Below are positions 7,865 through 17,432 of a DNA stretch of 64,000 nt, in pieces (the first letter of the stretch is position 1; every line of letters begins with the position of its first letter). A program made the position numbers and the translations under genes. This DNA comes from Candidatus Flexifilum breve. GTDB lineage: Bacteria; Chloroflexota; Anaerolineae; Aggregatilineales; Phototrophicaceae. The stretch is taken from the NCBI GenBank assembly GCA_016717205.1, contig JADKGC010000005.1:124001-188000 (forward strand), given 5' to 3'. Under the pieces are notes generated by a model, which saw only the letters and a program-made list of their open reading frames with translations, was not told the DNA's origin and did not search any database.

Positions 7865-9411
7865 CTAGGCAGAAGGATAGTTCGTTGTTCCAGTCCCCCC
7901 GTGATGAGCCGGGTCCACACCAACGCATCGAGGGAGACGGTCAGTAGATCGATGCCACCCGCTGATCGCGTGGGGCGCACGAGCATGGCCGCATAGCCCG
8001 CCGACCACAGGAACGACGTCCACGCATCGAACACGGGCACGTTGACCACCTGCGCGACATAATGTTTGAGTTTGGCCTGCGCCTGCGCTTCATCCGTCCG
8101 CAGGATGAAGGTCGTGGCGTTCCCGCTGTAGTTCGGGTTCACCACCCACTCGTGCAGCAGGATGAGCGACGTAAAGCGCGCTTCGGGGATCGTGTGCAGG
8201 TAATCGTGATACATCCCGCTGTTCCCTTCTCCGGCGGTCAGTTCGATGGCGGGCGCGGCATCCGGCACCACCGTGACGATGTCGCCCTTGCTGAGTTTCG
8301 CGCGGATCGCCTCGACGCCGGTGCGCGGCCCGCCCATATTCACGTACACGCACACGCCTTCGTACATCGCCCACCCATAACAGAAGACCTGCCCGGTGAT
8401 GCTGCCCGTGAGTTCGCCGCAGTACTGCTGCGTGATCGGCACGGCGCGTCCGGGGCTGTAACTCGACACCGACCGACAGATCGGCGCGAAGGGCGTGCGC
8501 TGCACCTCGCGGAGCGCGGTCTGCACGGCATCCAGCGGTTCGCCGTCAGCGGGGAGCGGGCTCGGCTTGGTGATGCGAATCGCGGGCAGCGGTTCGGGTT
8601 CCGCAGGCTGGTCGACGGATGTGGGTTGGGCGGGCGCATCATCGTCGGCGAGCGCCTGCTCAATCAGGCTGACGAGGGCCGGACTCATGGCGGGGGCAAT
8701 CGGCGTAGTTTCAACCGTAAGTGGCAGCGGGTCGAGTGGCGTAACCGGCTCAACTTGCCCGTCAGTAGTCTCCGCCCGCATTTCACTCGTCATCAGCGCG
8801 CGGATCGCGGCGGGCAAGTCCGCGCCGATGTAGTACCACTGCTTGCGGCGGGAACTGAAGCGCGCGCCGTACCGCTTGAGCAGGTCGCGGTGTGGATACG
8901 TCTCGCCGCTCAGCCACCACCACGGCTTCTCCGTCGCGCTGCGCTGACTGCGTTCCGCCACAATTCCGCTGACCGCTGCCACGTGTTCACCGGTCGACGG
9001 TGACGGCGGACGAAAGCCCGTCGGGTCGAAGTTCGGACCACTGCGATAGCCGGGTGCGGTGTAATCCGGATGGCTGCTGTCAGGGAACGTCCACCATTGG
9101 TTATCGCGCCACAGGAACACCCCAGCGCGATAACTCTGCCGCGTGATCTGTTCGGCTCGTGCCAGTTCGGCGTCCGTCAACGTGAGCAGGATGTGCCCGT
9201 GCCGCACGACGACGTCGCCGTCGATCTGCACGTAGTGGTACGACGCTTGTTTCGGCGACACGTTACGCGCTTTGTCGCCATACAGCGCGAGCAGCACGGC
9301 GGAGACAGCGCTCGTGTAGCCGAGTTTGTAGGCGCTGACGAGCTGGTGTGTGCGCGGATCGGTGACGCGCTGTGCGCCGTAGGTATCCACGGCGATGATG
9401 TGTCCGCTCAT
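7861..9411 (-). CDS. Hypothetical protein with a WWW/WYY DNA-interaction-like segment
   Basis: This 516-residue protein is of unknown function. Around residues 155-200 it has 'KPWWWLSGETYPHRDLLKRY' followed by 'GARFSSRRKQWYYIG', a pattern resembling the small domain (F.v.g.Ty..K..Lk..Ga.Wd..kk.Wyv) found in plasmid and phage proteins next to helicases and anti-restriction factors. The N-terminal 100 residues and the C-terminal 250 look like separate globular domains joined by a Pro/Glu-rich linker (about 215-280). The start codon overlaps the stop of the upstream SLOG-like gene by 4 bases, so the two form an operon. Confidence 0.6.
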   Translation of the reverse strand: MSGHIIAVDTYGAQRVTDPRTHQLVSAYKLGYTSAVSAVLLALYGDKARNVSPKQASYHYVQIDGDVVVRHGHILLTLTDAELARAEQITRQSYRAGVFLWRDNQWWTFPDSSHPDYTAPGYRSGPNFDPTGFRPPSPSTGEHVAAVSGIVAERSQRSATEKPWWWLSGETYPHRDLLKRYGARFSSRRKQWYYIGADLPAAIRALMTSEMRAETTDGQVEPVTPLDPLPLTVETTPIAPAMSPALVSLIEQALADDDAPAQPTSVDQPAEPEPLPAIRITKPSPLPADGEPLDAVQTALREVQRTPFAPICRSVSSYSPGRAVPITQQYCGELTGSITGQVFCYGWAMYEGVCVYVNMGGPRTGVEAIRAKLSKGDIVTVVPDAAPAIELTAGEGNSGMYHDYLHTIPEARFTSLILLHEWVVNPNYSGNATTFILRTDEAQAQAKLKHYVAQVVNVPVFDAWTSFLWSAGYAAMLVRPTRSAGGIDLLTVSLDALVWTRLITGGLEQRTILLPS

Positions 9412-9857
9412 GGCTGCGGCCTCCGGTCAAAGTTGATCAGATGGGCGACTTTGCCGCGCTGTCGGGCGTACGCATAGCCCGCCTTCGTGCCGGGACTCTC
9501 GCCGTTCCAGATGAACAGCGCCTGCTGGCAGTTATCCACCAGCCAGCGATCCCGCCCCGTGTAGCCCGTGAGCAGATCGCCACCCGCGCTGCGGTATAGG
9601 TCGCGCGTGACCTTGACGTAAACCCCGTGCTTGCAGCCGTAATTGCGGGGAAAGTTGGCGATCCCCGCGACGATCACCTGTGCTTTGAGACGGCGGCAGG
9701 TTTCCACCACCGCCAGATCCACGCCTTTCGGGTTGTCCCCGACGAGGATAATCCAGCCGAGTTCGTGCGCGCGCTGTACGGCGCGCCGCGTATAGTCGAG
9801 CATAGCGCGGGTGGCGTAGCGGCTACCCGCGATCAGCAGATGCGTTTCTGTGCGCAT
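9408..9857 (-). CDS. SLOG/YspA-like Rossmann-fold nucleotide-binding protein
   Basis: This protein of 149 residues begins with the beta-strand/loop 'HLLIAGSRYATR', the GSR motif typical of the YspA/DUF2493-type SLOG superfamily. It continues with 'ILVGDNPKGVDLAVVETCRR', the second ligand-binding glycine/acid motif, and 'LFIWNGESPGTKAGY' near the end. SLOG proteins bind nucleotides or nucleotide-derived signals, and some are predicted sensors in phage-defence systems. The start at 9857 has GGAGGTG upstream; the longer reading to 10034 is rejected. It is the first gene of a two-gene operon with the 516-residue gene. Confidence 0.7.
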   Translation of the reverse strand: MRTETHLLIAGSRYATRAMLDYTRRAVQRAHELGWIILVGDNPKGVDLAVVETCRRLKAQVIVAGIANFPRNYGCKHGVYVKVTRDLYRSAGGDLLTGYTGRDRWLVDNCQQALFIWNGESPGTKAGYAYARQRGKVAHLINFDRRPQP

Positions 9858-10581
9858 CAACACCTCCGTGAAAAAGTGAAACCATCGAAAAATAGAAAGC
9901 GCCCCACGAACCGAAGTCCGTGAGGCGCTGGAAAGTCGCCCATGCGTGCCGGTTGCCGCCTGAATGCCGTCCGGTTTCATCTCTGAACACCACGAACGGT
10001 TGACCTGTCCGGTCGAGCGGTGACCCGCTCGCATTCACGACGATCGGCGCATCGGTGGTCTGTGTGCGGCTCGGCAAAGCCGACCTCCTTCCTCCGAGAG
10101 GTGCGGCCCCGCAGCACAGGTCGAGGGCGTTTGGCATAGACGAGCGAGCGCGTTCACCAGTAGGCGACCGTCGGTACTCAGGGGCACCGGGCAGGGTTTA
10201 CAGCGCGCCCTTTCGAGCTGACGCAGCCGCTTGCGCACGGGACAGCCGTGTAAACGATCACTCGCTATGCGTTTGGTAAGGTCCGGTTTCAACGCAAGGC
10301 GCAGGAGCACGCCGCCCGGAACCGCCGGCACCCACCGGGCGGCACGGGCGCGCCTGAGCGGAGCGGCGCCAGCCAAGCGCGCGCCCGTAGACGAAGCCGG
10401 CCACGGCTTTGACGGCGGTGCGGCGTGCTACCCTTGCGAATGAGAAACCGGACGAAACGCAGCGCGAGGGCAACCACGGAGGTCAGCGCAAACGTCAGTG
10501 AAACTGAAGGGCGGAAATCCGCCGCAGCCACTGCGACGGCGAGAAACCGGCAATGATGCACTTAGTCAAACGAGCAAACAC
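9858..10581. other. GC-rich non-coding stretch with hairpins
   Basis: About 720 bases contain no convincing gene. All open frames here are short, overlap one another and have GC-skewed composition. A 10-base perfect inverted repeat lies at 10344-10353 and 10379-10388, inside a longer GC-rich structured stretch. The region presumably holds the promoter of the SLOG-like operon at its left end and may be an untranslated or structural region of the mobile element. Confidence 0.5.
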
Positions 10582-11919
10582 TTAGAAGATTATTTTTGCA
10601 CCCTTGAGTAGTCGTATTTTGAGCTTTCGCGAGGCTTTGCTCTCTGCCCGTATTTCGTCCTCGGCTTTGTCGAATGCTTCCCAAACCTTGTCTCGAAATG
10701 GCATCAATGCCTTCAGAGTAACAATCTCCTCAAACCTGTCGCCATTTCGGCTAAACAGTACCGTCGCAGTGATCGAGCACATCGCCTGCGCAGCGTATTT
10801 TGCTGGCTCACTCAAACCATAAATGCTGCCTCCCGCTACAAGCACATCCTTAAACGGCCAAGCTCCGAGTGGGAAGAGCGCTCCATAAGATGATGCATGA
10901 ACGTGTTTGTGCGCTCTCCTGTAGAATGAGTTTCCACTAGCTCTCGAAACAGCGTCCTGTAGATCTTTGAATTTGGGCTTCTTTATCTTTAAGGCATCCT
11001 CAGCCCAGCCATAGTCTGAGCCGAAGCCAGCCCCAAACCGTTTTTCGAGCGTCGCTGCTCTGGTTTTTGCTGCAGATAGATTTCTACTGGATATCTTTGG
11101 CCATCCTAGATTGATCGCATCCTTTTGCCAAAGCTCCATAAGTTTGCACTCTTCAACACGCGAGTGAAGAAGAAATCGCTCAGAGGTCGCTTGGTCGTTG
11201 TTTCTTAGGAACTCACCGATGATGCTTATTTCCTCAAGGGTCCGCCACCGCGCATAGGCGCCATCTGCGAAACCATTTGATAGAAGCAGATGGATTTCTC
11301 TTGCAACTTTGCACGCCCAAGCATGAACTCTCGTTAATGCCTCGAACTTATAGTCCTGTTTACGTTCTGCCTCCGCGCGAAAATCACTATTGAATTGACT
11401 CCCGAGAGTGGTACAAAGGTCGATCAAGGCATCAAATTCATCAAGTCCATCCCCCCATCTTCCGTAAATAATGGATGAAAATTCCTTACGATCTTTCTTT
11501 GTTCTCTTCACTTCTCGGTTCTTGGCTCGTTGCCAAGCTGAAGCCAGTTTATCGCTCAGGAAGGTTATTACGTGATCTGTTGTTTCGATAATCGCTTCCT
11601 CGATCTGTTGTTGCTCGATCTCAAAATCCGCCTCTGAGATGTTGAGTATCACGTCAACAATCTGACCGATATAGTCGATGGTCACGACATCATCATCAAG
11701 TGTTACTTTGAGGTTATCTTTTTTCCACAATTCGAACAGATCACCATTCTTTGTGAGATCCTCAAGTTGTACCTGGATACGTTCCGCTACCAGTCCAAGA
11801 TTGTCTCGATATACATATCCCAGTTTGACGAATTTCCGTGCCATCACTCGTCCCAGAATAGCGGTCGGCGTTAAATGGGGTGCCATCAGGTTGCTCAGGG
11901 TAGTATAGAGATCGGTCAT
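10582..11919 (-). CDS. DUF5677-like protein
   Basis: This is a 445-residue soluble protein. The central segment 'KVAREIHLLLSNGFADGAYA' followed by 'RWRTLEEISIIGEFL' matches the helical core motif of DUF5677 family proteins, whose function is unknown. A later 'HKHVHASSYG' contributes conserved His residues. The C terminus is very basic. Its base composition is clearly more AT-rich than the flanking replication genes, which suggests separate acquisition as cargo. It stands alone, with about 260 featureless bases before the next gene upstream. DUF5677-type proteins are often seen among defence and cargo genes, but no activity can be stated. Confidence 0.7.
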   Translation of the reverse strand: MTDLYTTLSNLMAPHLTPTAILGRVMARKFVKLGYVYRDNLGLVAERIQVQLEDLTKNGDLFELWKKDNLKVTLDDDVVTIDYIGQIVDVILNISEADFEIEQQQIEEAIIETTDHVITFLSDKLASAWQRAKNREVKRTKKDRKEFSSIIYGRWGDGLDEFDALIDLCTTLGSQFNSDFRAEAERKQDYKFEALTRVHAWACKVAREIHLLLSNGFADGAYARWRTLEEISIIGEFLRNNDQATSERFLLHSRVEECKLMELWQKDAINLGWPKISSRNLSAAKTRAATLEKRFGAGFGSDYGWAEDALKIKKPKFKDLQDAVSRASGNSFYRRAHKHVHASSYGALFPLGAWPFKDVLVAGGSIYGLSEPAKYAAQAMCSITATVLFSRNGDRFEEIVTLKALMPFRDKVWEAFDKAEDEIRAESKASRKLKIRLLKGAKIIF

Positions 11920-12182
11920 CGCACGTCCTTGGCGTACTCAAAAGCGGATTGCAGATACTTTCGCTAGAACACGTATGTTTATCGTCACCTCAAGTGGGAA
12001 ACAAGTAACTTGGAGCCACTTGAGCCGAAGCACATAGCAGGAAACTAAGTAGTGGCATGGGTAATGAGGGATCTTGCGTACTGTAATAACACTCGTTTTC
12101 TTTCGGTCAGTATAAGGGAAAACCTCATTCTTTACTGACATGCTTAAAGCTCACGATTCACAATCAACTCAAATTTGTCAGA

Positions 12183-15100
12183 TCAGCGCAGCAGAGTAAC
12201 GCACATCGCAATCACATTAAGCACACCGCGACTGCGCTGCAGCGTCCCTTCGATGATCAGCAGCGGCGACTCGCGCAGCACGCGGCGATACTGCGCGTAC
12301 TCGTCGGGGCGGACGATGATGTTGATGAAGCCGTCCTCGTCTTCCAGCGTGATGAAGTGATGTCCTTTGGCGGTCGGCGGCGCTTGGTGCACGAGGATCT
12401 GCCCGGCCACCGTCACGGTGTCCCCATCCTGACAGCGGTCGAGGTCACGGCTGCCGAGGACGCCCCGTTCCCGTAACTGCGCGCGGTAGAGCGTCATCAC
12501 ATGGTCGCGCAGCGACAGACCGAGCAGCTCATACTCCAGCCCCATCACGTCGAGCAGCGACACCGGGGGCAGATTCAGCGTGTCTTCCGGCAGGTCGAGC
12601 GGCAAGGTATCCGGGCGGTAGTCGAGCTTGCCCAATTCCCACACCAGCGAGCGGCGCGTCTTGCCCCAGGCATCCATCCCGCCCGCGAGGATCAGGTTTT
12701 CGAGCAGGCGCGGCGGCAACTGCGTGCGGCGCCCCACCTCCGCCAGTGACCGGAATTCGGCGGACTGGCGCGCCGTCACCAGGCGCTCGCTCGCCACGTC
12801 GCCAAACCCGGTCACCTGATTCAAACCCAGGCGGATCGCGCCACCCTCCACGGTGCAGCGCGCCGCGCTCGCGTTCACATCGACCGGCAGCACGCGAATC
12901 CCGTGCCGCTTGGCATCGTTGACAATCGCCGCCGGACTCCAGAAGCCCATCGGCTGATGGTTGAGCAAGGCGGTGTAGAACGCCGCCGGGTGATAGTGCT
13001 TCAGCCACGCCGACTGGTAGACCAGCACCGCGAACGCCGCCGCGTGCGACTTGGGGAACGAGTAGCCGCCGAACGCGCGCAGCGTGTCGAAGACGGCGTC
13101 GGCGAGCCGCGGATCCACGCCGCTGCGGCCCGCGCCGTCAAGGAACGCCGTGTGCCAGCGGTCGAGCGCCTCATAAGCGCGTTTGGATCCGAGCGCGCGG
13201 CGCAGCCCTTCGCCCTGTCCGCCCGTGAACCCGGCGAGGTCACGCGCCACCTTCACCACCTGTTCCTGAAACAGCACCACCCCGAGCGTTTCCGCCAGTG
13301 CGGGCTGCAAGCGCGGGTGCGGGTAGCTGACCGCCTCCTCGCCCAAGCGCCGCCGCAGATAGGGATGCACCATGTTCCCCTGCACCGGTCCCGGGCGAAT
13401 CAGGGAGATCGAGACAATCAGGTCGTTGAAGCGGCGCGGTTGCATCCGGGGCAAGACCTGCTGCTGCGCACGCGACTCGACCTGAAACACGCCGATGGTG
13501 TCCGCGGCGCTCACCAGGTCGTAGATCGCCGGATCGTCGAAGCGCAGCCCGTCCAGATCGAGCGGTTGCCCGGTGAGTGCGGCCACTGTCTGCGCGGACT
13601 CGGCGATGGCGGAGAGCATCCGCAAGCCGAGGATGTCGATCTTAACCAGCCCGGCCTCTTCGAGCGCATCCTTATCCCACTGCACCACATAGCGATCCGG
13701 CATGGTGGCGGGTTCGGTCGGCAGCCGCGCGGCCAGCGGCGCGCCCATGACGATCATGCCGCCATTGTGGATGCCGAGGTGGCGCGGGAAGCCGTCGAGC
13801 TGGTCGGCGAGGTCGCTAAGCTGCTGCCACGTGGCGCGCGAGCCGAGCAGCGCCTCCAGATCGCCCGCTTCGGCGATACGCCCCGACTTGAAGGTGTCGA
13901 TGGTACGAGCCGCGCGATCCAGCACCTCGGGCGGTAGACCGAGCGCCTTGCCCACATCGCGGATGGCCGAGCGCGCGCGGAAGGTGATGAAGGTGCAGGC
14001 CATCGCCGCGTGCTCATGGCCATAGCGTCCATACACATACTGGATGACCTCCTCGCGTCGGTCCGCCTGAAAGTCGATGTCGATATCCGGCACCGACTGC
14101 CGCTCGTCGGAGAGGAAGCGCTCGAAGACGAGGTCGTGTTCCAGCGGGTTGACGGGCGAAATGTGCAGCAGATAGGCGACCAGCGAATTGGCCGCCGAGC
14201 CGCGTCCCTGACACAGAATCCCCTGCGCGCGGGCATAGCGCACAATGTCCCACACGATCAGGAAGTAGTTGGCGAGGCCGCTGCGCTCGATCACGCCGAG
14301 TTCGTAGGTCAGCTGGCGTTCGATGGGTTCGGTCGGCGTGAGCTGACGGGTATTCAATCCATCCAGACACAGCCGTTTGAGGTAGGTCACGGCGTCGGTT
14401 CCGTCTGGTGTCGGAAACACGGGCAGTTCCTGCAAGCCGAAGGTCAGATCAAAGGCGCAGCGATCGGCGATACGGCGCGTCTGCCTGATCGCCTCCGGAT
14501 AGGCGGCGAACAACGCGCGCATTTCATCGGTAGACTTGAGGTAGTACTCCGAATTGGGACGACACAGCGCTGCCGCGTCGTCCAGCGGCGTCAGGTGGCG
14601 GATGCACACCAGCACGTCCTGCAGGCGGCTCGCCTCCCGCCGCGCATAGTGGACATTGTTGGTCGCCACACACGGCACGCCGATCTGCTCGGCGATAGCC
14701 GCCAGTTCCGCATTCAGCCGCTCGTCGTGCGGCAGTCGATGGTGCTGTAGTTCGATGTAGAAGTGGTCACGCCTGAACATGTCCCGATAATGCCGGGCGG
14801 CTTGCACTGCGGTTGACGGATCATCCCGCCGTAGGGCCGCGGTGACTGCACCGAGGCGGCACCCCGAAAGCGCGATCAAGCCGTCGGTGTGCTCAGCCAG
14901 CAGCGCTTCAGGCACTAACGCCTCGCCTTTCGGCGCGTGGTGGCGCGCCAGCGTGATGAGCTGGCACAGGTTCGCCCAACCCGTTGCGTTCTCGACCAGC
15001 AGCGTGAGATGGTGGGGATCAGACTCGCCCGCGAGCGTTAGCTCCGCGCCGAGGATCGGGCGGATGCCGAGTTCGCGGGCGTGTTTGACGAACGGCACTG

Positions 15101-15242
15101 CGCCGTACACCGCATCGTGATCGGTCAGTGCGAGCGCATCCATCCCCAGTTCGACCGCACGCCGCAGCAGATCCTCCGGCGGGGACGCCCCTTCGAGCAG
15201 GCTGTAATAGGAATGCGCGTGGAGTTCAACATACTCAGTCAT
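12183..15242 (-). CDS. dnaE2: Error-prone DNA polymerase DnaE2 (ImuC)
   Basis: This 1019-residue C-family polymerase alpha subunit of the mutagenesis type performs translesion synthesis with ImuA and ImuB. The N-terminal PHP domain starts 'YVELHAHSYYSLLEGA' and contains 'LTDHD'. The polymerase catalytic acids are in 'SVPDIDIDFQADRR' near residue 384, with a third conserved Asp in 'VKIDILGLRML' near 534. A C-terminal OB fold ('VTVAGQILVHQ...HFITLEDEDGFINI') is present. The length fits DnaE2 and is shorter than replicative DnaE. The start at 15242 overlaps the DUF6504 gene by 8 bases; the upstream reading to 15290 is rejected. It is the last gene of the imuA-imuB-DUF6504-dnaE2 operon. Confidence 0.92.
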   Translation of the reverse strand: MTEYVELHAHSYYSLLEGASPPEDLLRRAVELGMDALALTDHDAVYGAVPFVKHARELGIRPILGAELTLAGESDPHHLTLLVENATGWANLCQLITLARHHAPKGEALVPEALLAEHTDGLIALSGCRLGAVTAALRRDDPSTAVQAARHYRDMFRRDHFYIELQHHRLPHDERLNAELAAIAEQIGVPCVATNNVHYARREASRLQDVLVCIRHLTPLDDAAALCRPNSEYYLKSTDEMRALFAAYPEAIRQTRRIADRCAFDLTFGLQELPVFPTPDGTDAVTYLKRLCLDGLNTRQLTPTEPIERQLTYELGVIERSGLANYFLIVWDIVRYARAQGILCQGRGSAANSLVAYLLHISPVNPLEHDLVFERFLSDERQSVPDIDIDFQADRREEVIQYVYGRYGHEHAAMACTFITFRARSAIRDVGKALGLPPEVLDRAARTIDTFKSGRIAEAGDLEALLGSRATWQQLSDLADQLDGFPRHLGIHNGGMIVMGAPLAARLPTEPATMPDRYVVQWDKDALEEAGLVKIDILGLRMLSAIAESAQTVAALTGQPLDLDGLRFDDPAIYDLVSAADTIGVFQVESRAQQQVLPRMQPRRFNDLIVSISLIRPGPVQGNMVHPYLRRRLGEEAVSYPHPRLQPALAETLGVVLFQEQVVKVARDLAGFTGGQGEGLRRALGSKRAYEALDRWHTAFLDGAGRSGVDPRLADAVFDTLRAFGGYSFPKSHAAAFAVLVYQSAWLKHYHPAAFYTALLNHQPMGFWSPAAIVNDAKRHGIRVLPVDVNASAARCTVEGGAIRLGLNQVTGFGDVASERLVTARQSAEFRSLAEVGRRTQLPPRLLENLILAGGMDAWGKTRRSLVWELGKLDYRPDTLPLDLPEDTLNLPPVSLLDVMGLEYELLGLSLRDHVMTLYRAQLRERGVLGSRDLDRCQDGDTVTVAGQILVHQAPPTAKGHHFITLEDEDGFINIIVRPDEYAQYRRVLRESPLLIIEGTLQRSRGVLNVIAMCVTLLR

Positions 15243-15489
15243 ACAACCGCTGTACGTACCAGGCGTCCTCGACGAGATCGTGGTACACAATCACCAGCAA
15301 GCCGGTATCCGTGATCAGCTTGAAGTAGTCACGCCAAAGGCGGAGCTGCCACCAATTCACATCGACGCGCCACTGGTTGGCCACCCGCTGGACAGTATGT
15401 ACGCGCCCCGCCCACGTGAAGCGCAGCGGACTACCTGCCGAATCACGTTCAACGGTGATCGGTGCACCCGTCAACCACACCCGGGTCAT
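15235..15489 (-). CDS. DUF6504 family protein of the ImuB/DnaE2 cassette
   Basis: This 84-residue protein has the pattern of DUF6504: 'SPLRFTWAGRVHTVQRV', 'WWQLRLWRDYFKL' and the closing 'WYVQRLYD'. This small domain is commonly found between ImuB and DnaE2, either fused to ImuB or as a separate gene. Here it is separate and overlaps both neighbours (4 bases with imuB, 8 with dnaE2), so the cassette is strongly coupled. Its biochemical role is not known; an accessory part of the mutasome is the natural inference. Confidence 0.8.
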   Translation of the reverse strand: MTRVWLTGAPITVERDSAGSPLRFTWAGRVHTVQRVANQWRVDVNWWQLRLWRDYFKLITDTGLLVIVYHDLVEDAWYVQRLYD

Positions 15490-16685
15490 GACGCGTCGAT
15501 CCGTCGCAAAGCGAAGCGGCGTTCGAGCAGGATCGCGCCGCGATCCCGGAGTTCGGCGCGATAGCAGTGGTCGCCATAGCGTTCATTCAGGACGCGCGCG
15601 AGGTCGAGGAGCGCCGTCCGCGTGGGTTGGTCGCGGAACAGTTCGAGCTGGCGCGGTGCGGCGGACACCAGATGCGCTAAGCACACCTCCAGACTCGTAA
15701 TCGGTTGCCTGGTGGGCAGACGCTCCAGCAGGCGCTGGATGCTCTCGGCGATCCCACGCGCGGTTGCCACGGGTTCGAGCAGGAACAGTTCTTCGGAGTG
15801 GGCAGCGCCACGTTCCGGCGTGAGCGTCACGCGCAGCCGATGCAGCGCTGCGCCGCGTTGTTCCAGCCGTTCAGACAGCTCCTCAGCGAGCAGATGCGCG
15901 GCGATATCGAGCCGCGTCCGCTCCGCGATCGGTGGTTCGAACTGCCGCCGTCCGCTTTCCGAAGCGGGCATCCGCCGGGGTGTGACCGGGCGGCCATCCT
16001 GTCCCTGTGCGAGCAGATACAGCAGCTTCCCTGCCCGCCCGAACTGCCCGATGACCGCCGCCCGAGGCAGCGCCGCGAACTCGCTCAAGCGCCGCACCGC
16101 CAGTCGATCCAGTTTGTGCGCCAGATCGCGGGTGAGCGGCAGCACGGACACCGGGAACGGCGCGGCGAACGCCGCTTCTTGTCCACGCGAGATGGTGAGA
16201 ACTTCACCCGCTTCTGCCTTGAGTGCCGCGAGATAGGCTGGGAACTTGCTCACCGCCAGCCCAACCGACGCCGTGAAGTGCAGCGTCGAGCGCAGCGCCT
16301 CGACCGCGCTGGTCAGCAGCTCGCGGGCGTCGTCATCCCGCAAGCGTCCCAGATCCAGATAGGCGATCAGGGTGTGCGGGAACGCCACCTCGTCGATTTC
16401 AACGCGGTTGGTATAGGTCCACAAATAGCCGAGCACTCGCTCCAGCGCTGCGGCATAGCGATCCGCTTCACTGGTAATAAATATCCCCTGGGGACACAAT
16501 GCCCGCGCGCGCGTTATCGAGAGACCGAGCTGCACGCCAACCGCTTCTGCCGAGGCAGACAGCGCGATGACCTTACCCCCGCGCTGATCATAGCGGATGA
16601 GCACCAGTGGCCCACCGCGCAGCGTCCGGTCACGCTGACCTTCGAGTGCGGCAGCGTAATACGGCACACGCAGACAGCCGATCAT
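15486..16685 (-). CDS. imuB: ImuB, Y-family polymerase-like mutasome hub
   Basis: This 399-residue protein is related to Y-family DNA polymerases (DinB/UmuC) but lacks a key catalytic residue. The N terminus reads 'MIGCLRVPYYAAALEG' where active enzymes have D-x-D-x-F-Y-A, so the first metal-binding Asp is missing. The second acidic pair survives in 'NRVEIDEVAF' near residue 95. This is the expected picture for ImuB, which acts as a scaffold joining ImuA, DnaE2 and the beta clamp rather than as a polymerase. It overlaps imuA and the DUF6504 gene by 4 bases on each side. A C-terminal 'RQLELFRD' is a possible clamp-binding-like motif. Confidence 0.88.
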   Translation of the reverse strand: MIGCLRVPYYAAALEGQRDRTLRGGPLVLIRYDQRGGKVIALSASAEAVGVQLGLSITRARALCPQGIFITSEADRYAAALERVLGYLWTYTNRVEIDEVAFPHTLIAYLDLGRLRDDDARELLTSAVEALRSTLHFTASVGLAVSKFPAYLAALKAEAGEVLTISRGQEAAFAAPFPVSVLPLTRDLAHKLDRLAVRRLSEFAALPRAAVIGQFGRAGKLLYLLAQGQDGRPVTPRRMPASESGRRQFEPPIAERTRLDIAAHLLAEELSERLEQRGAALHRLRVTLTPERGAAHSEELFLLEPVATARGIAESIQRLLERLPTRQPITSLEVCLAHLVSAAPRQLELFRDQPTRTALLDLARVLNERYGDHCYRAELRDRGAILLERRFALRRIDAS

Positions 16686-17392
16686 GGCGCACCCCCATCC
16701 ACCGCGCGATCCGGATGTAGTTCGAGCACGACCTGCCGTTCCCCGGCGCGCGCTTTATCCTTCACGACCGTAACCTGCACGCGATATCCGCTGACATCGT
16801 GTCCCTGTGTCACCCACCCCGTCCACGCGAGCCGCAGTTGGAGCTGAAATAGATCGTTGAGCGTCGTTGGGACAGGTTCGTTGTGCAAGAGGAGCGCGGC
16901 ACAGCGCGTGCGGACGAGTGCCTCGCGCAGCTGCTCCAGCGGTTTGCTGCCACGCACAGGTAAACCGACCAGATCGAGAACGATGAGGCGCACGCTGTTC
17001 GTTCGTGCGCAGTCCCGCGCGATGAGCAGGGCTTGCGCGGCATCCTCCGGCTGTACAAGCAGCAGGCGATCCGGATCCACCTCACACCGCGCCGCATAAT
17101 CGGGATCGAAGGTGCCAGCCCCATCGAGATACACGACCGGCGCGGCATCCGCATGCGCACTGGCGATGATGCGCAGCGCGAGCGTCGTCATGCCCGATGT
17201 GGGTACGCCAACCAGCTCGGTCAAGCCATGATCCGGCATGCCCCCTGCCCCGAGCGCTGCATCTAGTTGAGGAAAGCCCGTCGTGATCGCAGCGGCAGAA
17301 GTGCCCCGTGCGCCGAGCATAGTGATGGCGTGATCGCCAAAGCGTTTCTGTAAATCCCAGAGGGTTTGTTGTAAGTTAGTCGATTTGGGCAT
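16682..17392 (-). CDS. imuA: ImuA, RecA-like mutasome protein
   Basis: This 236-residue RecA-fold protein is the first gene of the mutagenesis operon. 'ITTGFPQLDAALGAGGMPDH' and 'GLTELVGVPTSGMTTLALR' align with the start of the RecA ATPase core, but the P-loop Lys is replaced by Met (GMTT instead of GKTT, about residues 61-71), so ATP hydrolysis is doubtful. 'VRLIVLDLVGLPVRG' corresponds to the Walker B strand. ImuA is known to work with ImuB and DnaE2 in damage-induced mutagenesis. An IS630-type element begins only about 40 bases upstream of the start, so the native promoter may have been displaced. No clear LexA box is visible. Confidence 0.85.
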   Translation of the reverse strand: MPKSTNLQQTLWDLQKRFGDHAITMLGARGTSAAAITTGFPQLDAALGAGGMPDHGLTELVGVPTSGMTTLALRIIASAHADAAPVVYLDGAGTFDPDYAARCEVDPDRLLLVQPEDAAQALLIARDCARTNSVRLIVLDLVGLPVRGSKPLEQLREALVRTRCAALLLHNEPVPTTLNDLFQLQLRLAWTGWVTQGHDVSGYRVQVTVVKDKARAGERQVVLELHPDRAVDGGAP

Positions 17393-17432
17393 TACGGTTA
17401 TCTTCTTGTTACATCTCCGCGCCCAAAAAAGT

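Noticed and set aside
11938..12141. 67-codon minus-strand ORF
   Set aside because: It has no ribosome site, no recognisable pattern and AT-rich random-looking composition.
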